Shown here: piece by piece, positions 16,960-26,121 of the stretch
How positions within the stretch are numbered: the first letter of the stretch is position 1
How the letters are laid out: each line of letters starts with the position of its first letter
Assembly: GCA_965223125.1 (NCBI GenBank)
Contig: OZ244984.1
Location: forward strand, 3,596,001 to 3,660,000
Origin: Pacificispira sp965223125
GTDB lineage: Bacteria > Pseudomonadota > Alphaproteobacteria > UBA8366 > Aestuariispiraceae
DNA: 64,000 nucleotides
Direction of reading: 5' to 3'
Translations under genes and position numbers: made by a program
The notes under the pieces: generated by a model
The model's database searches: none
What the model was told of the DNA's origin: nothing
The model's input: the letters and a program-made list of their open reading frames with translations, nothing else

Positions 16960-18060
16960 TTACGCACCAAGCACACGGTTACGCTGGGAGATGTAACCCG
17001 CATCTGCAAGATTACCCCAGTTACCGAGATCGGCCCGTGCAGCAACGAAGCTTTCGTGTACGCGGCGTGCCAGATCGCTATGCGCCACCACTTCTTCGAA
17101 GACTTCGTTCGAGGCCCGTCCGAACGCGTCATAGACATCGTTGTTGAACGCCTTCACCTGGACGCCCTGCTCATTTACCAGCTTGGCGAGATAGGTACCG
17201 TTATTGGCGTTGAATTCCGACATCATCACATCGTTCTCAACCGTAGCAGCCGCTTCGATGATGTTGCGGTCATGTTGTGACAGACCTTCCCACCAGGATT
17301 TGTTCAAACCGGCGGCAAGCATTGAGCCGGGCTCATGGAAGCCCGGATGATAGTAGAATTTGGCCGCTTCATAGAACTTCATCGCGTAATCGTTCCACGG
17401 ACCGACCCATTCGGTCGCGTCGATCGAGCCCGACACCAGGTTTTCGTAAATCTGGCCACCCGGGAGGGAGATCGGGGAGGCCCCGAGTTTCGCCATCACG
17501 TCGCCGCCGAGACCCGGAATACGCATCTTCAGGCCGCGAAGGTCGGCGGCGCTGTTGATTTCCTTGTTGAACCAACCGCCCATCTGAACGCCAGTGCTTC
17601 CGCACATCAGGCCTTTGATACCGAATTCGGCACCCAGCTCGTCCCACAGTTCCTGACCACCCATGAAGCGGATCCAGGCATTGATTTCGGTATAGGTCAG
17701 GCCGAAGGGCACAGCGGTGAAATAGTTCCAGGCCTTGTGTTTGCCCTGCCAGTAGTAGTCGGCACCATGATAGCACTGGGCATTGCCGGAGGCGACTTCG
17801 TCGAAGGCATCGAAGGCCCCGACACGCTCACCAGCTGCGAAATACTGAACCTGAATGCGGCCTTCGGACAGGATCTGAACCCGTTCGGCGAAGCGTTGGG
17901 CACCAGTCCCCAGACCCGGGAAGTCCCGTGGCCAGGTGGAAACGATATTCATTTCGATGCGTTCCTGCGCGATGGCGGGCTTCGCAAATGTGGAGGCGGC
18001 GGTAACGGCGGCTGCACCCGCAGCAACGGTACCGGCTTTAAGGAAATCGCGACGTTTCAT
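16960..18060 (-). CDS. TRAP transporter substrate-binding protein, TakP-like (DctP family)
   Basis: Periplasmic receptor of the TRAP system, 366 residues. It has a Tat-type signal (MKRRDFLKAGTVAAGAAAV, cleaved near AIAQ). The body follows the pattern I know from Rhodobacter TakP: CYHGADYYWQGKHKAWNYF, STGVQMGGWFNKEI, GLKMRIPGLGGDVMAKLG, and SGSIDATEWVGPWNDYAMKF with the Arg and Trp/Glu region that binds the ligand carboxylate and cation. TakP binds pyruvate and other 2-oxoacids with sodium, so a 2-oxoacid ligand is a reasonable inference. ATG 18060 has GAGGGAG just upstream; the frame is open further but without need. It is the first gene of the operon, behind a sigma-70-like promoter. Confidence 0.9.
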   Translation of the reverse strand: MKRRDFLKAGTVAAGAAAVTAASTFAKPAIAQERIEMNIVSTWPRDFPGLGTGAQRFAERVQILSEGRIQVQYFAAGERVGAFDAFDEVASGNAQCYHGADYYWQGKHKAWNYFTAVPFGLTYTEINAWIRFMGGQELWDELGAEFGIKGLMCGSTGVQMGGWFNKEINSAADLRGLKMRIPGLGGDVMAKLGASPISLPGGQIYENLVSGSIDATEWVGPWNDYAMKFYEAAKFYYHPGFHEPGSMLAAGLNKSWWEGLSQHDRNIIEAAATVENDVMMSEFNANNGTYLAKLVNEQGVQVKAFNNDVYDAFGRASNEVFEEVVAHSDLARRVHESFVAARADLGNWGNLADAGYISQRNRVLGA

Positions 18061-18222
18061 AATTCTCCCTCTTCTCAGTGCTCTTTTCGAACCGACAGAA
18101 TCCGACACCGCGCCGGAACTGAAAGTTGCGATGTTGCAACCACCCGTCCGTGCAATCCTGCGATCATCACGGTTTCGGCTGGTCTTTGTTTTCGGCCTTG
18201 TCCCCAAGTCCGCTTGCGCAAA

Positions 18223-18250
18223 GTTATAACGCAATTTGGATCGCCTGCAA
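18223..18250 (-). promoter_or_regulatory. Promoter of the TRAP operon
   Basis: On the minus strand TTGCAG (18250-18245), 16 bases, TATAAC (18228-18223). The leader to ATG 18060 is about 155 bases. Upstream of the -35, GTGTT...AACAC (18261-18279) forms an imperfect 19-bp palindrome that could be an operator. Confidence 0.55.
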
Positions 18251-18294
18251 CAGGTTCAAGGTGTTTTGACCGTGAACACTGTAATCGAAATTGA

Positions 18295-19026
18295 TCAGTG
18301 ATCGGAATCGGCAATTTCCGACCACCCGCCGGAGGAGAATCCCTCAATTGGACGGAACCCAGACTTGTAGTCCATCTTCTCGCTGCCAGAGACCCAAAAA
18401 CCAAGATAAACAAAAGGTTTTCCGGTATTTCTTGCAAGTTCGACGAGGGACAGGATCATGTGATTGCCAAGACTACGTCGAATTTCCGTGGGCTCAAAAA
18501 AACTGTAGACGGCGGAGTATCCGTCCTTCAGCCGGTCGGTGATGCAGGTCGCCATCAGGCGGCCCGATTCCGTTCGCCACTCCAGGAGTCCGGTATCGAC
18601 GGGGCTTGCCACCACCAGATTCGAATAATCGCGGATCGACATTCCCGCCATGTCACCATCGCCATGGCGTGAGCGGACATAGCGACTGAACAGCTTGTAT
18701 TGTTCCTCGGTCGCGATCTGACCAACATCGCGCATTGTCAGGTCCGCATTGCGGTTTCGAATCCTGCGATAGCGGCGCTTGTCCTGGAAATCGGCAACGC
18801 GAATCCTAACGGGAATACAGGCCTGACAGGCATTGCAGGTTGGTCGATAGACGATGTGGTGCGACCGTCGAAATCCGTACTGACTCAGATGCTCGAAGGT
18901 GTCCTGCGCGCTCGGGCCGCCCAGTTCCATAAACAATTGCTGCTCCACCAGCCCGTCCAGGTAAGGGCAGGACATCGGACCGGATCGGTGAAACATGATT
19001 GGACCCATCGGACGCTGATGGCTCAT
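18295..19026 (-). CDS. bpt: Aspartate/glutamate leucyl- or arginyl-transferase
   Basis: Transfers an amino acid from aminoacyl-tRNA to N-terminal acidic residues, creating N-degrons for ClpS/ClpAP. The 243 residues match Bpt/ATE1-type transferases: CPYLDGLVEQQLFMEL, SQYGFRRSHHIVYRPTCNAC with the CNACQAC cluster, IPVRIRVADF, and the C-terminal GNAT-like part SAVYSFFEPTEIRRSLGNHMIL, ending FVYLGFWVSGSEKMDYKSGF. Leucyl versus arginyl specificity cannot be decided by eye. It starts 17 bp after the alpha-E gene, so it is the third gene of that operon. Confidence 0.9.
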   Translation of the reverse strand: MSHQRPMGPIMFHRSGPMSCPYLDGLVEQQLFMELGGPSAQDTFEHLSQYGFRRSHHIVYRPTCNACQACIPVRIRVADFQDKRRYRRIRNRNADLTMRDVGQIATEEQYKLFSRYVRSRHGDGDMAGMSIRDYSNLVVASPVDTGLLEWRTESGRLMATCITDRLKDGYSAVYSFFEPTEIRRSLGNHMILSLVELARNTGKPFVYLGFWVSGSEKMDYKSGFRPIEGFSSGGWSEIADSDH

Positions 19027-19043
19027 GCTGTAGCCTCCTGAAA

Positions 19044-20024
19044 TCAGGCTGTTGCTTCCTGATTCTCTGTCACATGACCGAAATAGGCAATGTCCATCGC
19101 CTCGGCAACGGCGATCAGATCGACCTGCACCGCATCCAGGAATTCGTGCATGCCAAAACTGACAATATTCTCCATGTCTGTATCCTCCAACCGTCGGTGA
19201 ATAACCTCCACCGCCTCTGCGACGCGGTCACCCCGGGTAAGCTGGAAGGTGTAGATCAATTGGGAGAGCAAGGTGGAAACTTCCGCAATGCAATAGCGCA
19301 CGGATCTTGGGAACCGATTATTGAGAACCAGGAATTCCGCAACCCCGATGGGGTCTATGCCGCGCGGATGGACGCGGCGATAGGCATGGTATCCCGCCGC
19401 TGACCTAAGCAGGGCGTTCCACTGGCTGAGGTCCAGGATGGACCCGACATCATCCGCCGTTGGCAACAGCGTGTGGTATTTCACATCGACAAGCCGAGTC
19501 GTCTGATCCGCCCGTTCCAGATACTTGCCCAGTTGATAGAAATACCAGCCCTGATCCCGGTAGAATGTGCCTTCCGTGATCCCGGTATGGGCCTGACAGG
19601 CGGTGCGTACCCGTTCGCAGAAGCGGGAGATATTGGGAATGCTTTCCGGCGTGGCGACGATGGCCTGCAATTCGTTGTAGAACATGTTCAGATGCGTCCA
19701 CATCTCGGTCGAAATCAGCGGGCGCAATGACCGGGCGTTCTCCCGCGCCGCGCGGACGGCTGAAATGATGGATGTCGGATTGTCACGATCCAGCATGTAG
19801 AAATAGGCGGTGCGTGTCGGTGTCGCCGTACCGTATTTACGGGCGAAGGAATCGGTATCGTTGTTGAGCCCGATGATCGCTTCCCAGTTATGCTGACCGC
19901 GCCGGTCGCGGGCGAACACCTCGTTGACCTCCAGCAGGCGGGCCAGATTGTCGGCCCGTTCCATGTAACGGGCCATCCAGGTGATGTCCTCGGCGAAACG
20001 GGCGAGGAGGCTGAGTTGTGTCAT
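19044..20024 (-). CDS. Alpha-E domain protein (COG2307)
   Basis: All-helical protein of 326 residues, function not established. It starts with the family mark DITWMARYMERADNLARLLEV and carries a further helical repeat ending near QLTRGDRVAEAVEVIHRRLED. In many bacteria this family is encoded with a circularly permuted ATP-grasp protein, a transglutaminase-like protein and the proteasome-like Anbu protease, and a peptide-ligase role has been proposed. Here the ATP-grasp partner lies 28 bp upstream, but the transglutaminase and protease are not in the window. Bpt follows. Confidence 0.9.
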   Translation of the reverse strand: MTQLSLLARFAEDITWMARYMERADNLARLLEVNEVFARDRRGQHNWEAIIGLNNDTDSFARKYGTATPTRTAYFYMLDRDNPTSIISAVRAARENARSLRPLISTEMWTHLNMFYNELQAIVATPESIPNISRFCERVRTACQAHTGITEGTFYRDQGWYFYQLGKYLERADQTTRLVDVKYHTLLPTADDVGSILDLSQWNALLRSAAGYHAYRRVHPRGIDPIGVAEFLVLNNRFPRSVRYCIAEVSTLLSQLIYTFQLTRGDRVAEAVEVIHRRLEDTDMENIVSFGMHEFLDAVQVDLIAVAEAMDIAYFGHVTENQEATA

Positions 20025-20052
20025 GCTGTCATCTCTCCGTCGGCGAGGGGGG

Positions 20053-21507
20053 TTAGTCCATCAGGACCCAGGTATCCTTGGATCCACCGCCCTGGCTGGA
20101 ATTGACCACCAGCGAGCCTTCGCGCAGGGCGACACGGGTCAATCCGCCGGGCAGGACCCAACTGGACTTCCCCGTCACGCAGAACGGACGCAGATCGACA
20201 TGGCGCGGCACGATCCTGCCGTCCAGCAGGGTCGGGCAGACCGACAGGTCTATCATGGGCTGGCTGATGAAATTCGCCGGATCGTCACGCAGTTTGATGC
20301 GGAATTCTGCAATTTCTGCCTTGCTGGCGCGGGGGCCGATCATGATGCCATAGCCGCCGGATTCCCCCACCGGCTTCACCACCAGTTCCTCCAGATGATC
20401 CAGCGTGTATTTCAGCCCTTCGGCCTCCCGGCAGATATGGGTCGGAACATTGGGCAGGATTGCTTCCTGATCCAGATAGTATTCGATCAGGCGTGGCATA
20501 TAGGCATAGACCGCCTTGTCGTCGGCGACGCCGGTGCCAATGGCATTGGCCAGTGTCACGTTGCCTTTGCGGTAGGCATCGAAAATGCCAGGAACGCCCA
20601 GCAGGCTGTCTTCCCGGAACGCCAGCGGATCAATGAAATCATCGTCGATGCGGCGATAGAGGCAGTGGACTTCCTCCGTTCCCTCCGTCGTGCGCATGTA
20701 GACTCGGTCGTTCTCGACCAGCAGGTCTCGGCCCTCGACCAGTGGTACACCCATTTCGCGTGCCAGAAAGATATGCTCGAAATAGGCGGAGTTATAGGCA
20801 CCTGGGGACAGAAGGCAGACCTGCGGGTCCGATATTCCAGCAGGTGATACGTCCAGCATTGCCTTCAGCAGTCGCGGTCCGTAATCGTCGACGGAGCGGA
20901 TTCCGAAGGCATCGACCAGATCCGGGAAGGCACGCTGCATCATGTGTCGATTTTCTACGACATAGGATACGCCGGACGGGGTTCGGGCATTATCCTCCAG
21001 CACCAGAAAAGTGCCTTCGCCGTCGCGCACCAGATCAATGCCGCAGACATGGACATAGGTGCCGCCCGGTACATCGACATCCTGCATCTGCGGCCGGTAG
21101 TTCTTGTTACCCAGCACCAGATCAGCCGGAATGATTCCGTCTTTCAGGCATTTCCGGTCGTGATAGATGTCCCAGATGAATTTGTTCAGCGCCTCGACGC
21201 GCTGGCTGACGCCTTTTTCCACCGAGGCCCATTCATCGGCCCCGATGACGCGGGGCAGGACGTCGAAAGGAAGGATGCGATCGATCATGTTGCGGTCGCT
21301 GTAGACCGTGAAGGTGATGCCCAGATTGTAGAGTTCGCGCGATGCATCCTCGGATCGTGCGGTCAATTCCCTCGCATCCAGGCCACGCAGCCGCTGGACT
21401 ACCGCATTCGGGATTAGCCCCTTGGTGGCAGCGCTGAGGATTTCACAAAAGAAACCATTTGAATCGTAGCCCGGCAAACCCGCCGACGCGTCGTTACCGT
21501 CTCCCAT
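20053..21507 (-). CDS. Circularly permuted ATP-grasp protein (COG2308)
   Basis: Predicted ATP-dependent carboxylate-amine ligase of 484 residues, substrate unknown. Typical segments are DGNDASAGLPGYD near the start, ERNMIDR-like YSDRNMIDRILPFDVLPR, VHVCGIDLVRDGEGTFLVLE, ARTPSGVSYVVENR, LLSPGAYNSAYFEH, and the ATP-binding VVKPVGESGGYGIMIGP. The protein ends ...GGLTRVALREGSLVVNSSQG with the usual C-terminal Gly-rich segment. It is the first gene of the operon with the alpha-E protein and Bpt. ATG 21507 gives the normal N-terminus. Confidence 0.92.
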   Translation of the reverse strand: MGDGNDASAGLPGYDSNGFFCEILSAATKGLIPNAVVQRLRGLDARELTARSEDASRELYNLGITFTVYSDRNMIDRILPFDVLPRVIGADEWASVEKGVSQRVEALNKFIWDIYHDRKCLKDGIIPADLVLGNKNYRPQMQDVDVPGGTYVHVCGIDLVRDGEGTFLVLEDNARTPSGVSYVVENRHMMQRAFPDLVDAFGIRSVDDYGPRLLKAMLDVSPAGISDPQVCLLSPGAYNSAYFEHIFLAREMGVPLVEGRDLLVENDRVYMRTTEGTEEVHCLYRRIDDDFIDPLAFREDSLLGVPGIFDAYRKGNVTLANAIGTGVADDKAVYAYMPRLIEYYLDQEAILPNVPTHICREAEGLKYTLDHLEELVVKPVGESGGYGIMIGPRASKAEIAEFRIKLRDDPANFISQPMIDLSVCPTLLDGRIVPRHVDLRPFCVTGKSSWVLPGGLTRVALREGSLVVNSSQGGGSKDTWVLMD

Positions 21508-21646
21508 TTATCTTTGCATCGCCGTCCGGTTTTTTACCGTAACCGCGCCCCTTGTCAGACCCCGCAAATGGCCTGTTCACAACATTATTGTTGAAGGAGT
21601 GTAGGAGGTCTTGCCGCTGTAATACAACAGCAAACCAACAGTCACG

Positions 21647-22141
21647 CTAGGCGGTGACTGTCTGGCTGTCCGCGCGCAGGGTTCGGGTACCGCTGAACAG
21701 ATCGTGCAGGAAGCGTTCCTTCGGATCGAAAAAGACATAGAGCAACGGTATGAAGGCGAGTGACAGGCTGAAGTAGAACAGCATGGTCAGGATGAAGGCC
21801 TGGATCAGTGACGGCTTATCACCCGTCCCGGCGTCCCGAACGCAAAGACCGGCCAGACGCTGTCCCACTGTGGCCCCGCTATAGGAAATCATCATCGTAT
21901 GGTAGATGAAGGGGGCGATACCGCTGATCAAAACCACGAGCGGGGTTAATAATCCAAGCGTCAGTATGTTGACCACCCATAGGCCCGTTACCAGAATGCT
22001 GATGACGACGATATCGATCAGATATCCAAAAAACCGCCGGAACAGGCAGCCTTCCCAATGATGCGGATCATCGAACCGGGAAACCTTTTCTCCGACCAGG
22101 GTAAAGCCTTTGCCATAGGGTTTGTCATTCTGTTCGCTCAT
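21647..22141 (-). CDS. RDD family membrane protein
   Basis: Small inner-membrane protein of 164 residues with a charged N-terminus, then the RDD domain: FRRFFGYLIDIVVISIL with the Arg and Asp in the first helix, a second and third helix, and GATVGQRLAGLCVRDAG, followed by a last helix pair ending DPKERFLHDLFSGT. The function of RDD proteins is mostly unknown; some act in ion exchange. ATG 22141 was chosen over an upstream TTG at 22171. It is not obviously linked to its neighbours. Confidence 0.85.
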   Translation of the reverse strand: MSEQNDKPYGKGFTLVGEKVSRFDDPHHWEGCLFRRFFGYLIDIVVISILVTGLWVVNILTLGLLTPLVVLISGIAPFIYHTMMISYSGATVGQRLAGLCVRDAGTGDKPSLIQAFILTMLFYFSLSLAFIPLLYVFFDPKERFLHDLFSGTRTLRADSQTVTA

Positions 22142-22239
22142 GGTCAGGCCGACTCCCGCTTGGTCTATCAACTTGATCTAATTGGGGAGGATATCCGCCA
22201 ATTCAAGTTCCGTTCCCGTTGGGGATAGAGGTGCTGCGT

Positions 22240-23112
22240 TCAAGGGCGAGGGGCCTGACGCAGCAGGACGACCGTCATGCGCCGGTTCTGAGGTGAAGCA
22301 GGATTGTCGGGGATTATCGGATCGGTATCGGCAACCCCGACGACGGTCTCGAATCTTCGTTCCGGCAGACCGTTATCCGTCAGGCCGCGGCGGATCGCAT
22401 TCGCTCGCTCGACCGAAAGTTCCCAAATTCGTTCGACCGCTTCCGTCGTTCCTGTATGACCGGTAACGGATACCGGATTGGGCAGGTTGATGGCGATATC
22501 CGCCAGCAGGCGCAGCGCCATCCGGGCATGGTCGGTCAACTCGTCCGTACCTTCCCGGAAAGTTTCCTTGTCCTTGTTGTCGATCAGTTGGATTCGCAAC
22601 CCTTCATCCGTCACGTCGATCTTGATCGTCTCCATCAGGTCAGCCAGTTCCGGCGGCAATTCGTCAATCTGGCTTTCCAGGTTCTGCTTGGCCTGATTGA
22701 GGCGACGCTCCTCCTCCACGGCGTTCACCTGCCCGGCGCGGCCTGTACTCTGCGTATCGTCCGGCCCGGATTCATCCTCACTGGAATCGAGATCGCCGGT
22801 CGATGTCGGATTGCTGGCATCGGTGGAGTCCGGTGTCTTCTCCTGCGTGGGGCCTGGATCATTGGGCGTTGACCCGCCGAAAACATTTCCTGATCCGGAA
22901 TCGGAGGAGGAGGTAAGGGTGGTTGGAGTAAAATAGTTGGAAAGTCCGTCGAGAACCTCCTGCTCCGATGCATTCAACAGCCAGAGCAGCAGAAAAAAAG
23001 CCATCATCGCGGTTACGAAATCGGCATAGGCAACCTTCCACGCACCGCCATGGGCACCGTCTTCCGCCACCTTTACCTTTTTCACGATAACCTGTTGTTC
23101 GAGATCCGGCAT
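22240..23112 (-). CDS. Flagellar motor stator protein MotB, second paralogue
   Basis: Peptidoglycan-binding stator protein of 290 residues. The single N-terminal helix HGGAWKVAYADFVTAMMAFF carries the proton-accepting Asp (residue 31), followed by a plug-like NASEQEVLDGLSNYF. The linker (about 60-125) is Ser/Thr/Asp/Pro-rich. The OmpA-like domain (about 160-285) has the TGHTGTTEAVERIWELSVERA and NRRMTVVL signatures; the usual TGHTD is TGHTG here. It lies 12 bp after the first motB and shares with it a 32-base identical DNA stretch. It may form mixed stators with the first MotB, or have another role. Confidence 0.88.
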   Translation of the reverse strand: MPDLEQQVIVKKVKVAEDGAHGGAWKVAYADFVTAMMAFFLLLWLLNASEQEVLDGLSNYFTPTTLTSSSDSGSGNVFGGSTPNDPGPTQEKTPDSTDASNPTSTGDLDSSEDESGPDDTQSTGRAGQVNAVEEERRLNQAKQNLESQIDELPPELADLMETIKIDVTDEGLRIQLIDNKDKETFREGTDELTDHARMALRLLADIAINLPNPVSVTGHTGTTEAVERIWELSVERANAIRRGLTDNGLPERRFETVVGVADTDPIIPDNPASPQNRRMTVVLLRQAPRP

Positions 23113-23124
23113 GGGGGCAGCCTC

Positions 23125-24150
23125 TCACAAGTCCGGCAGGGGGGGCGGAGCCGCACCCTCCGGGTCTGATGCCGGTGCCGGTCCTGCTGTTCGACCGGGT
23201 TCGGCAGATGCATCCTGATTTCCCGGTGCAATTTCCGTTGCAGTTGGTTTGGGTGGATGGTCACGCAACAGCAGGATCGATATCCGGCGATTTCGCTCGT
23301 CTTCCGGATCGCGGGGATTCAACGGATCGGTATCGGCCTTGCCCTCGACTCGGACCAGTCGATCGGGCGGGAATCCGTTCTGCTCCATCCAGCGGCGGCT
23401 GGCGGCGGCGCGGCCGGCGGAAAGCTCCCAGTTCGTGTAGTCTGGGGTTGCGTTGGGCTGGATGCTGGAATCGGTATGGCCCGTTATAGCAATGTCATTG
23501 GGCAGTTCGACGATGATGCCACTTATCAGGGCAAGCAGACGTATCGCGCGGCGGGTCATTTCATCAGTGCCGGGCTCAAACATCTCGCGGCGTTGATAGT
23601 CAAGTAACTGGATCATCAGGCCCTGGTCGGTGACATCAAAAAGAATGCTGTCCTGTAAATCACGGACCAGCGGATCCTCTTCGATGGATTGCTTCAGCTT
23701 CGCAAGGGCATCGTCGAGCAGTTCCTGCTCCTGGATCTCAGCCTGGACTTCTTCCGGGTTCACCTGGGTTTCATCCACAGTATCCCGGATCTGCCCGGAT
23801 TCCTTGCCGGCGGATTCCGATCCGTATTGCGGGATTGCAATCGAGGTGGTCGGCGGAGAGGAGGCGGAGCGCATCGCACCGTCGATGGTCGCAACCATGC
23901 CGGACAGAGCCTCGCCGATGCCCTGTCCCTCCGCCGCCGCATTGGGCGGAGCGAAGAATTTAGACAGGCCGGTCATCTGCTCTTCGGTCGTTGCATTCAG
24001 CAGCCAGAGCAGCAGGAAAAAGGCCATCATCGCGGTTACGAAATCGGCATAGGCGACTTTCCAGGCACCCCCGTGGGCACCTGCCGCGATCTTTATCTTC
24101 TTTTTCAGGATCAGCGGTTTGAGCGCCTCACCCTGCAGCCCGTCTGCCAT
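23125..24150 (-). CDS. motB: Flagellar motor stator protein MotB, first paralogue
   Basis: Stator subunit that anchors MotA to peptidoglycan and carries protons through the motor. The 341 residues show the helix GGAWKVAYADFVTAMMAFF with the conserved Asp at 36, a plug region (TTEEQMTGLSKFFAP), a long linker rich in Glu and Gln (about 95-170), and the OmpA-like domain with ITGHTDSSIQPN, WELSAGRAAASRRWM and ERNRRISILLL. The C-terminus is a 45-residue Pro/Ala-rich tail. It follows motA after 69 bp and precedes a second motB, forming motA-motB-motB. Confidence 0.92.
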   Translation of the reverse strand: MADGLQGEALKPLILKKKIKIAAGAHGGAWKVAYADFVTAMMAFFLLLWLLNATTEEQMTGLSKFFAPPNAAAEGQGIGEALSGMVATIDGAMRSASSPPTTSIAIPQYGSESAGKESGQIRDTVDETQVNPEEVQAEIQEQELLDDALAKLKQSIEEDPLVRDLQDSILFDVTDQGLMIQLLDYQRREMFEPGTDEMTRRAIRLLALISGIIVELPNDIAITGHTDSSIQPNATPDYTNWELSAGRAAASRRWMEQNGFPPDRLVRVEGKADTDPLNPRDPEDERNRRISILLLRDHPPKPTATEIAPGNQDASAEPGRTAGPAPASDPEGAAPPPLPDL

Positions 24151-24219
24151 AACCTGTCAGTATCTCCTGAACCCTGACCGCATTGCCGCCCCATCCGGCG
24201 ACCCCGATATCTCCGAGGG

Positions 24220-25086
24220 TCAGACGGAAACCGGCGGCAGGGATTCCACAGCGTTTTCGACTTCGATGAAGGTAGGACGCATATGCGGTGCCAGCGATTT
24301 CCGGGCAAATTCCGTTGAAACCGACGGAGCGTAACCGGCGAGATGCGCCAGGATACCGGCCTTCATGCAATTGAAATAGGTTGCTTCCTCTTCCATGATC
24401 GCCTTCGCATTGCTGGCGAAGGGGGCAAAGAAGCCATAGCACAGCAGAATCCCAAGGAAGGTTCCAACCAGCGCACCGCCGATCAACTGTCCCAGGACTT
24501 CCGGCGGCTCGTTGATCGACCCCATAGTCTTGATGATCCCCAGCACGGCGGCAACGATCCCGAGGGCTGGGAAGGCTTCCGCCATGCTAGTCAGAGCATG
24601 GGCGACCTGATGGTCCTGCATGTGATGCACTTCCAGATCGGCATCCATCAGGGCCTCGACCTCGTGCGGATTATCGGTGCCAAGCGTCATCAGCCGAAGA
24701 TAGTCACAGAAGAATTCCATCGCATGATGGTCTTTGTGGAATTTTTCAAACGGCGCGAACAGTTTGGAATCATGCGGGTTTTCCACATGTGCCTCCACCG
24801 CCAGCGCGCCCTTCTGCTTGATCAGCTTGAAGACCTGATACTGCATTGTCAGCAGTTCCAGATAATCCGCCTTCTTGTATTTCGGGCCTTTGAATATGCC
24901 GCCAAGACGGCCAAGACCACCCTTCACGACCCGCAAGGGATTACCGATCAGGAAAGCGGCGGCTCCTGCTCCAAAAATCAGCGTGAATTCAAATGGTTGA
25001 TTAAGGACCCCAAGCTTACCCCCCATTGCCATGTAGGAGCCAATAACGGCGACGAAAACCAGCACAATTCCAATGATGACGAACAT
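24220..25086 (-). CDS. motA: Flagellar motor stator protein MotA
   Basis: Inner-membrane ring subunit that converts proton flow into torque. The 288 residues have four membrane helices: two at the N-terminus (FVIIGIVLVFVAVIGSYMAMGG and FTLIFGAGAAAFLIGNP), a large cytoplasmic domain with the charged segments that touch FliG, then AFPALGIVAAVLGIIKTM with the functional Pro and LIGGALVGTFLGILLCYGF. This is the typical long MotA form of alphaproteobacteria. It heads the stator operon. No other flagellar genes are in the window. Confidence 0.95.
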   Translation of the reverse strand: MFVIIGIVLVFVAVIGSYMAMGGKLGVLNQPFEFTLIFGAGAAAFLIGNPLRVVKGGLGRLGGIFKGPKYKKADYLELLTMQYQVFKLIKQKGALAVEAHVENPHDSKLFAPFEKFHKDHHAMEFFCDYLRLMTLGTDNPHEVEALMDADLEVHHMQDHQVAHALTSMAEAFPALGIVAAVLGIIKTMGSINEPPEVLGQLIGGALVGTFLGILLCYGFFAPFASNAKAIMEEEATYFNCMKAGILAHLAGYAPSVSTEFARKSLAPHMRPTFIEVENAVESLPPVSV

Positions 25087-25186
25087 AGACGAAAACCGAC
25101 CTTCTGTCTGTTATGGACCAGTCAACGGACCGATTTTACTGACGGGCGGATTGTATCCCCAAATACCGGGTGTACCATAGTCGGAC

Positions 25187-26056
25187 TCATCCCGACCTGT
25201 CCATCACTCCGGCATTCGAAATGTCGAATTCGTGCGCTTCGTTTGTGATAGGTAAATTCCAGATCAGCAGATCCGTTGCCCGACCTGTTTTGATCGGAAT
25301 CAAGCGGTCCGGGGGATGGCCGGGCACAGTGAATGAATTACTGACGAAGATACCTTTGTCGGAAACCTCTGCCCTGATTTTGGCGTAAAGGTCCGGCATC
25401 GGATGCGGGCTGAGAAAGGCATAGATCATATCCACCCCGTTCAGATTGGCATGCCAAAGCGACTGGAAGTGGATTTCAACACGCGGATCACCCCTCTGCC
25501 ATGCTGCAATCCAGGCCAGAATAAAAGGAACCGGCGCATTCTCTATGCCAATGAAGCGGCTGTCCGGATGATGATTATAGCGCGCCAGTGCCACTGGCAC
25601 ATCACCAAGACCGCAGCCGAGATCGATCACCCGGATCGATGCCTCACGTGGCAGCAACCCGCAAAGCAGTTCAATGGTTTTCACATTGCTGAGATAGAGC
25701 GGAACCCGCTCCGTCAACGTATTCCGCAGGATCAGAACCAACCCGCACAGGATGGCAAGAGGTACCCAGATTGGCATATCCAGGCGCAGGGTCAGAACAA
25801 GCAGCGCAGGCAGAACTGCCAAGAACAGAGCCCAGATCACAGGTGCGCGCAGCAGCAACGCTGTTGTGCCTGCACTGACACAGGCAATCGCCAGCTTAAC
25901 GAACAGGGAGAGGTCTGTTCCCATGACTGCGAAATGTATCTGTACCGCCGCAAGAACCGCCAGGGCCGCCATTGACTCGGCGATCAGCGCGATCAGGATT
26001 TGTCTGCGTCCCCTGAAATTCATGCGGCCTTTCACTTTCCCTTGTTCGTCCGTCAT
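25187..26056 (-). CDS. Membrane-anchored class I SAM-dependent methyltransferase
   Basis: Predicted methyltransferase of 289 residues, substrate unknown. About three to four hydrophobic helices fill residues 15-110 and anchor it in the inner membrane. The catalytic domain follows with motif I VIDLGCGLGDVPVALAR, an acidic residue after strand 2 (FIGIENAP), and IYAFLSPHPMPDL at the motif-IV position. ATG 26056 was preferred to an upstream TTG at 26098. It diverges from the flavin reductase gene with a 65-bp gap. It resembles broad methyltransferase families that join membrane helices to a Rossmann domain. Confidence 0.78.
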   Translation of the reverse strand: MTDEQGKVKGRMNFRGRRQILIALIAESMAALAVLAAVQIHFAVMGTDLSLFVKLAIACVSAGTTALLLRAPVIWALFLAVLPALLVLTLRLDMPIWVPLAILCGLVLILRNTLTERVPLYLSNVKTIELLCGLLPREASIRVIDLGCGLGDVPVALARYNHHPDSRFIGIENAPVPFILAWIAAWQRGDPRVEIHFQSLWHANLNGVDMIYAFLSPHPMPDLYAKIRAEVSDKGIFVSNSFTVPGHPPDRLIPIKTGRATDLLIWNLPITNEAHEFDISNAGVMDRSG

Positions 26057-26121
26057 GTTATGCCCGCGCGGGTCATACAGTGCCAGCGGATAGCGCAATC
26101 GTTGAAGGGGATCCAGATCAG

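Noticed and set aside
17335..18294. 319-codon open frame on the plus strand
   Set aside because: Antisense to the TRAP receptor gene and covering its promoter.
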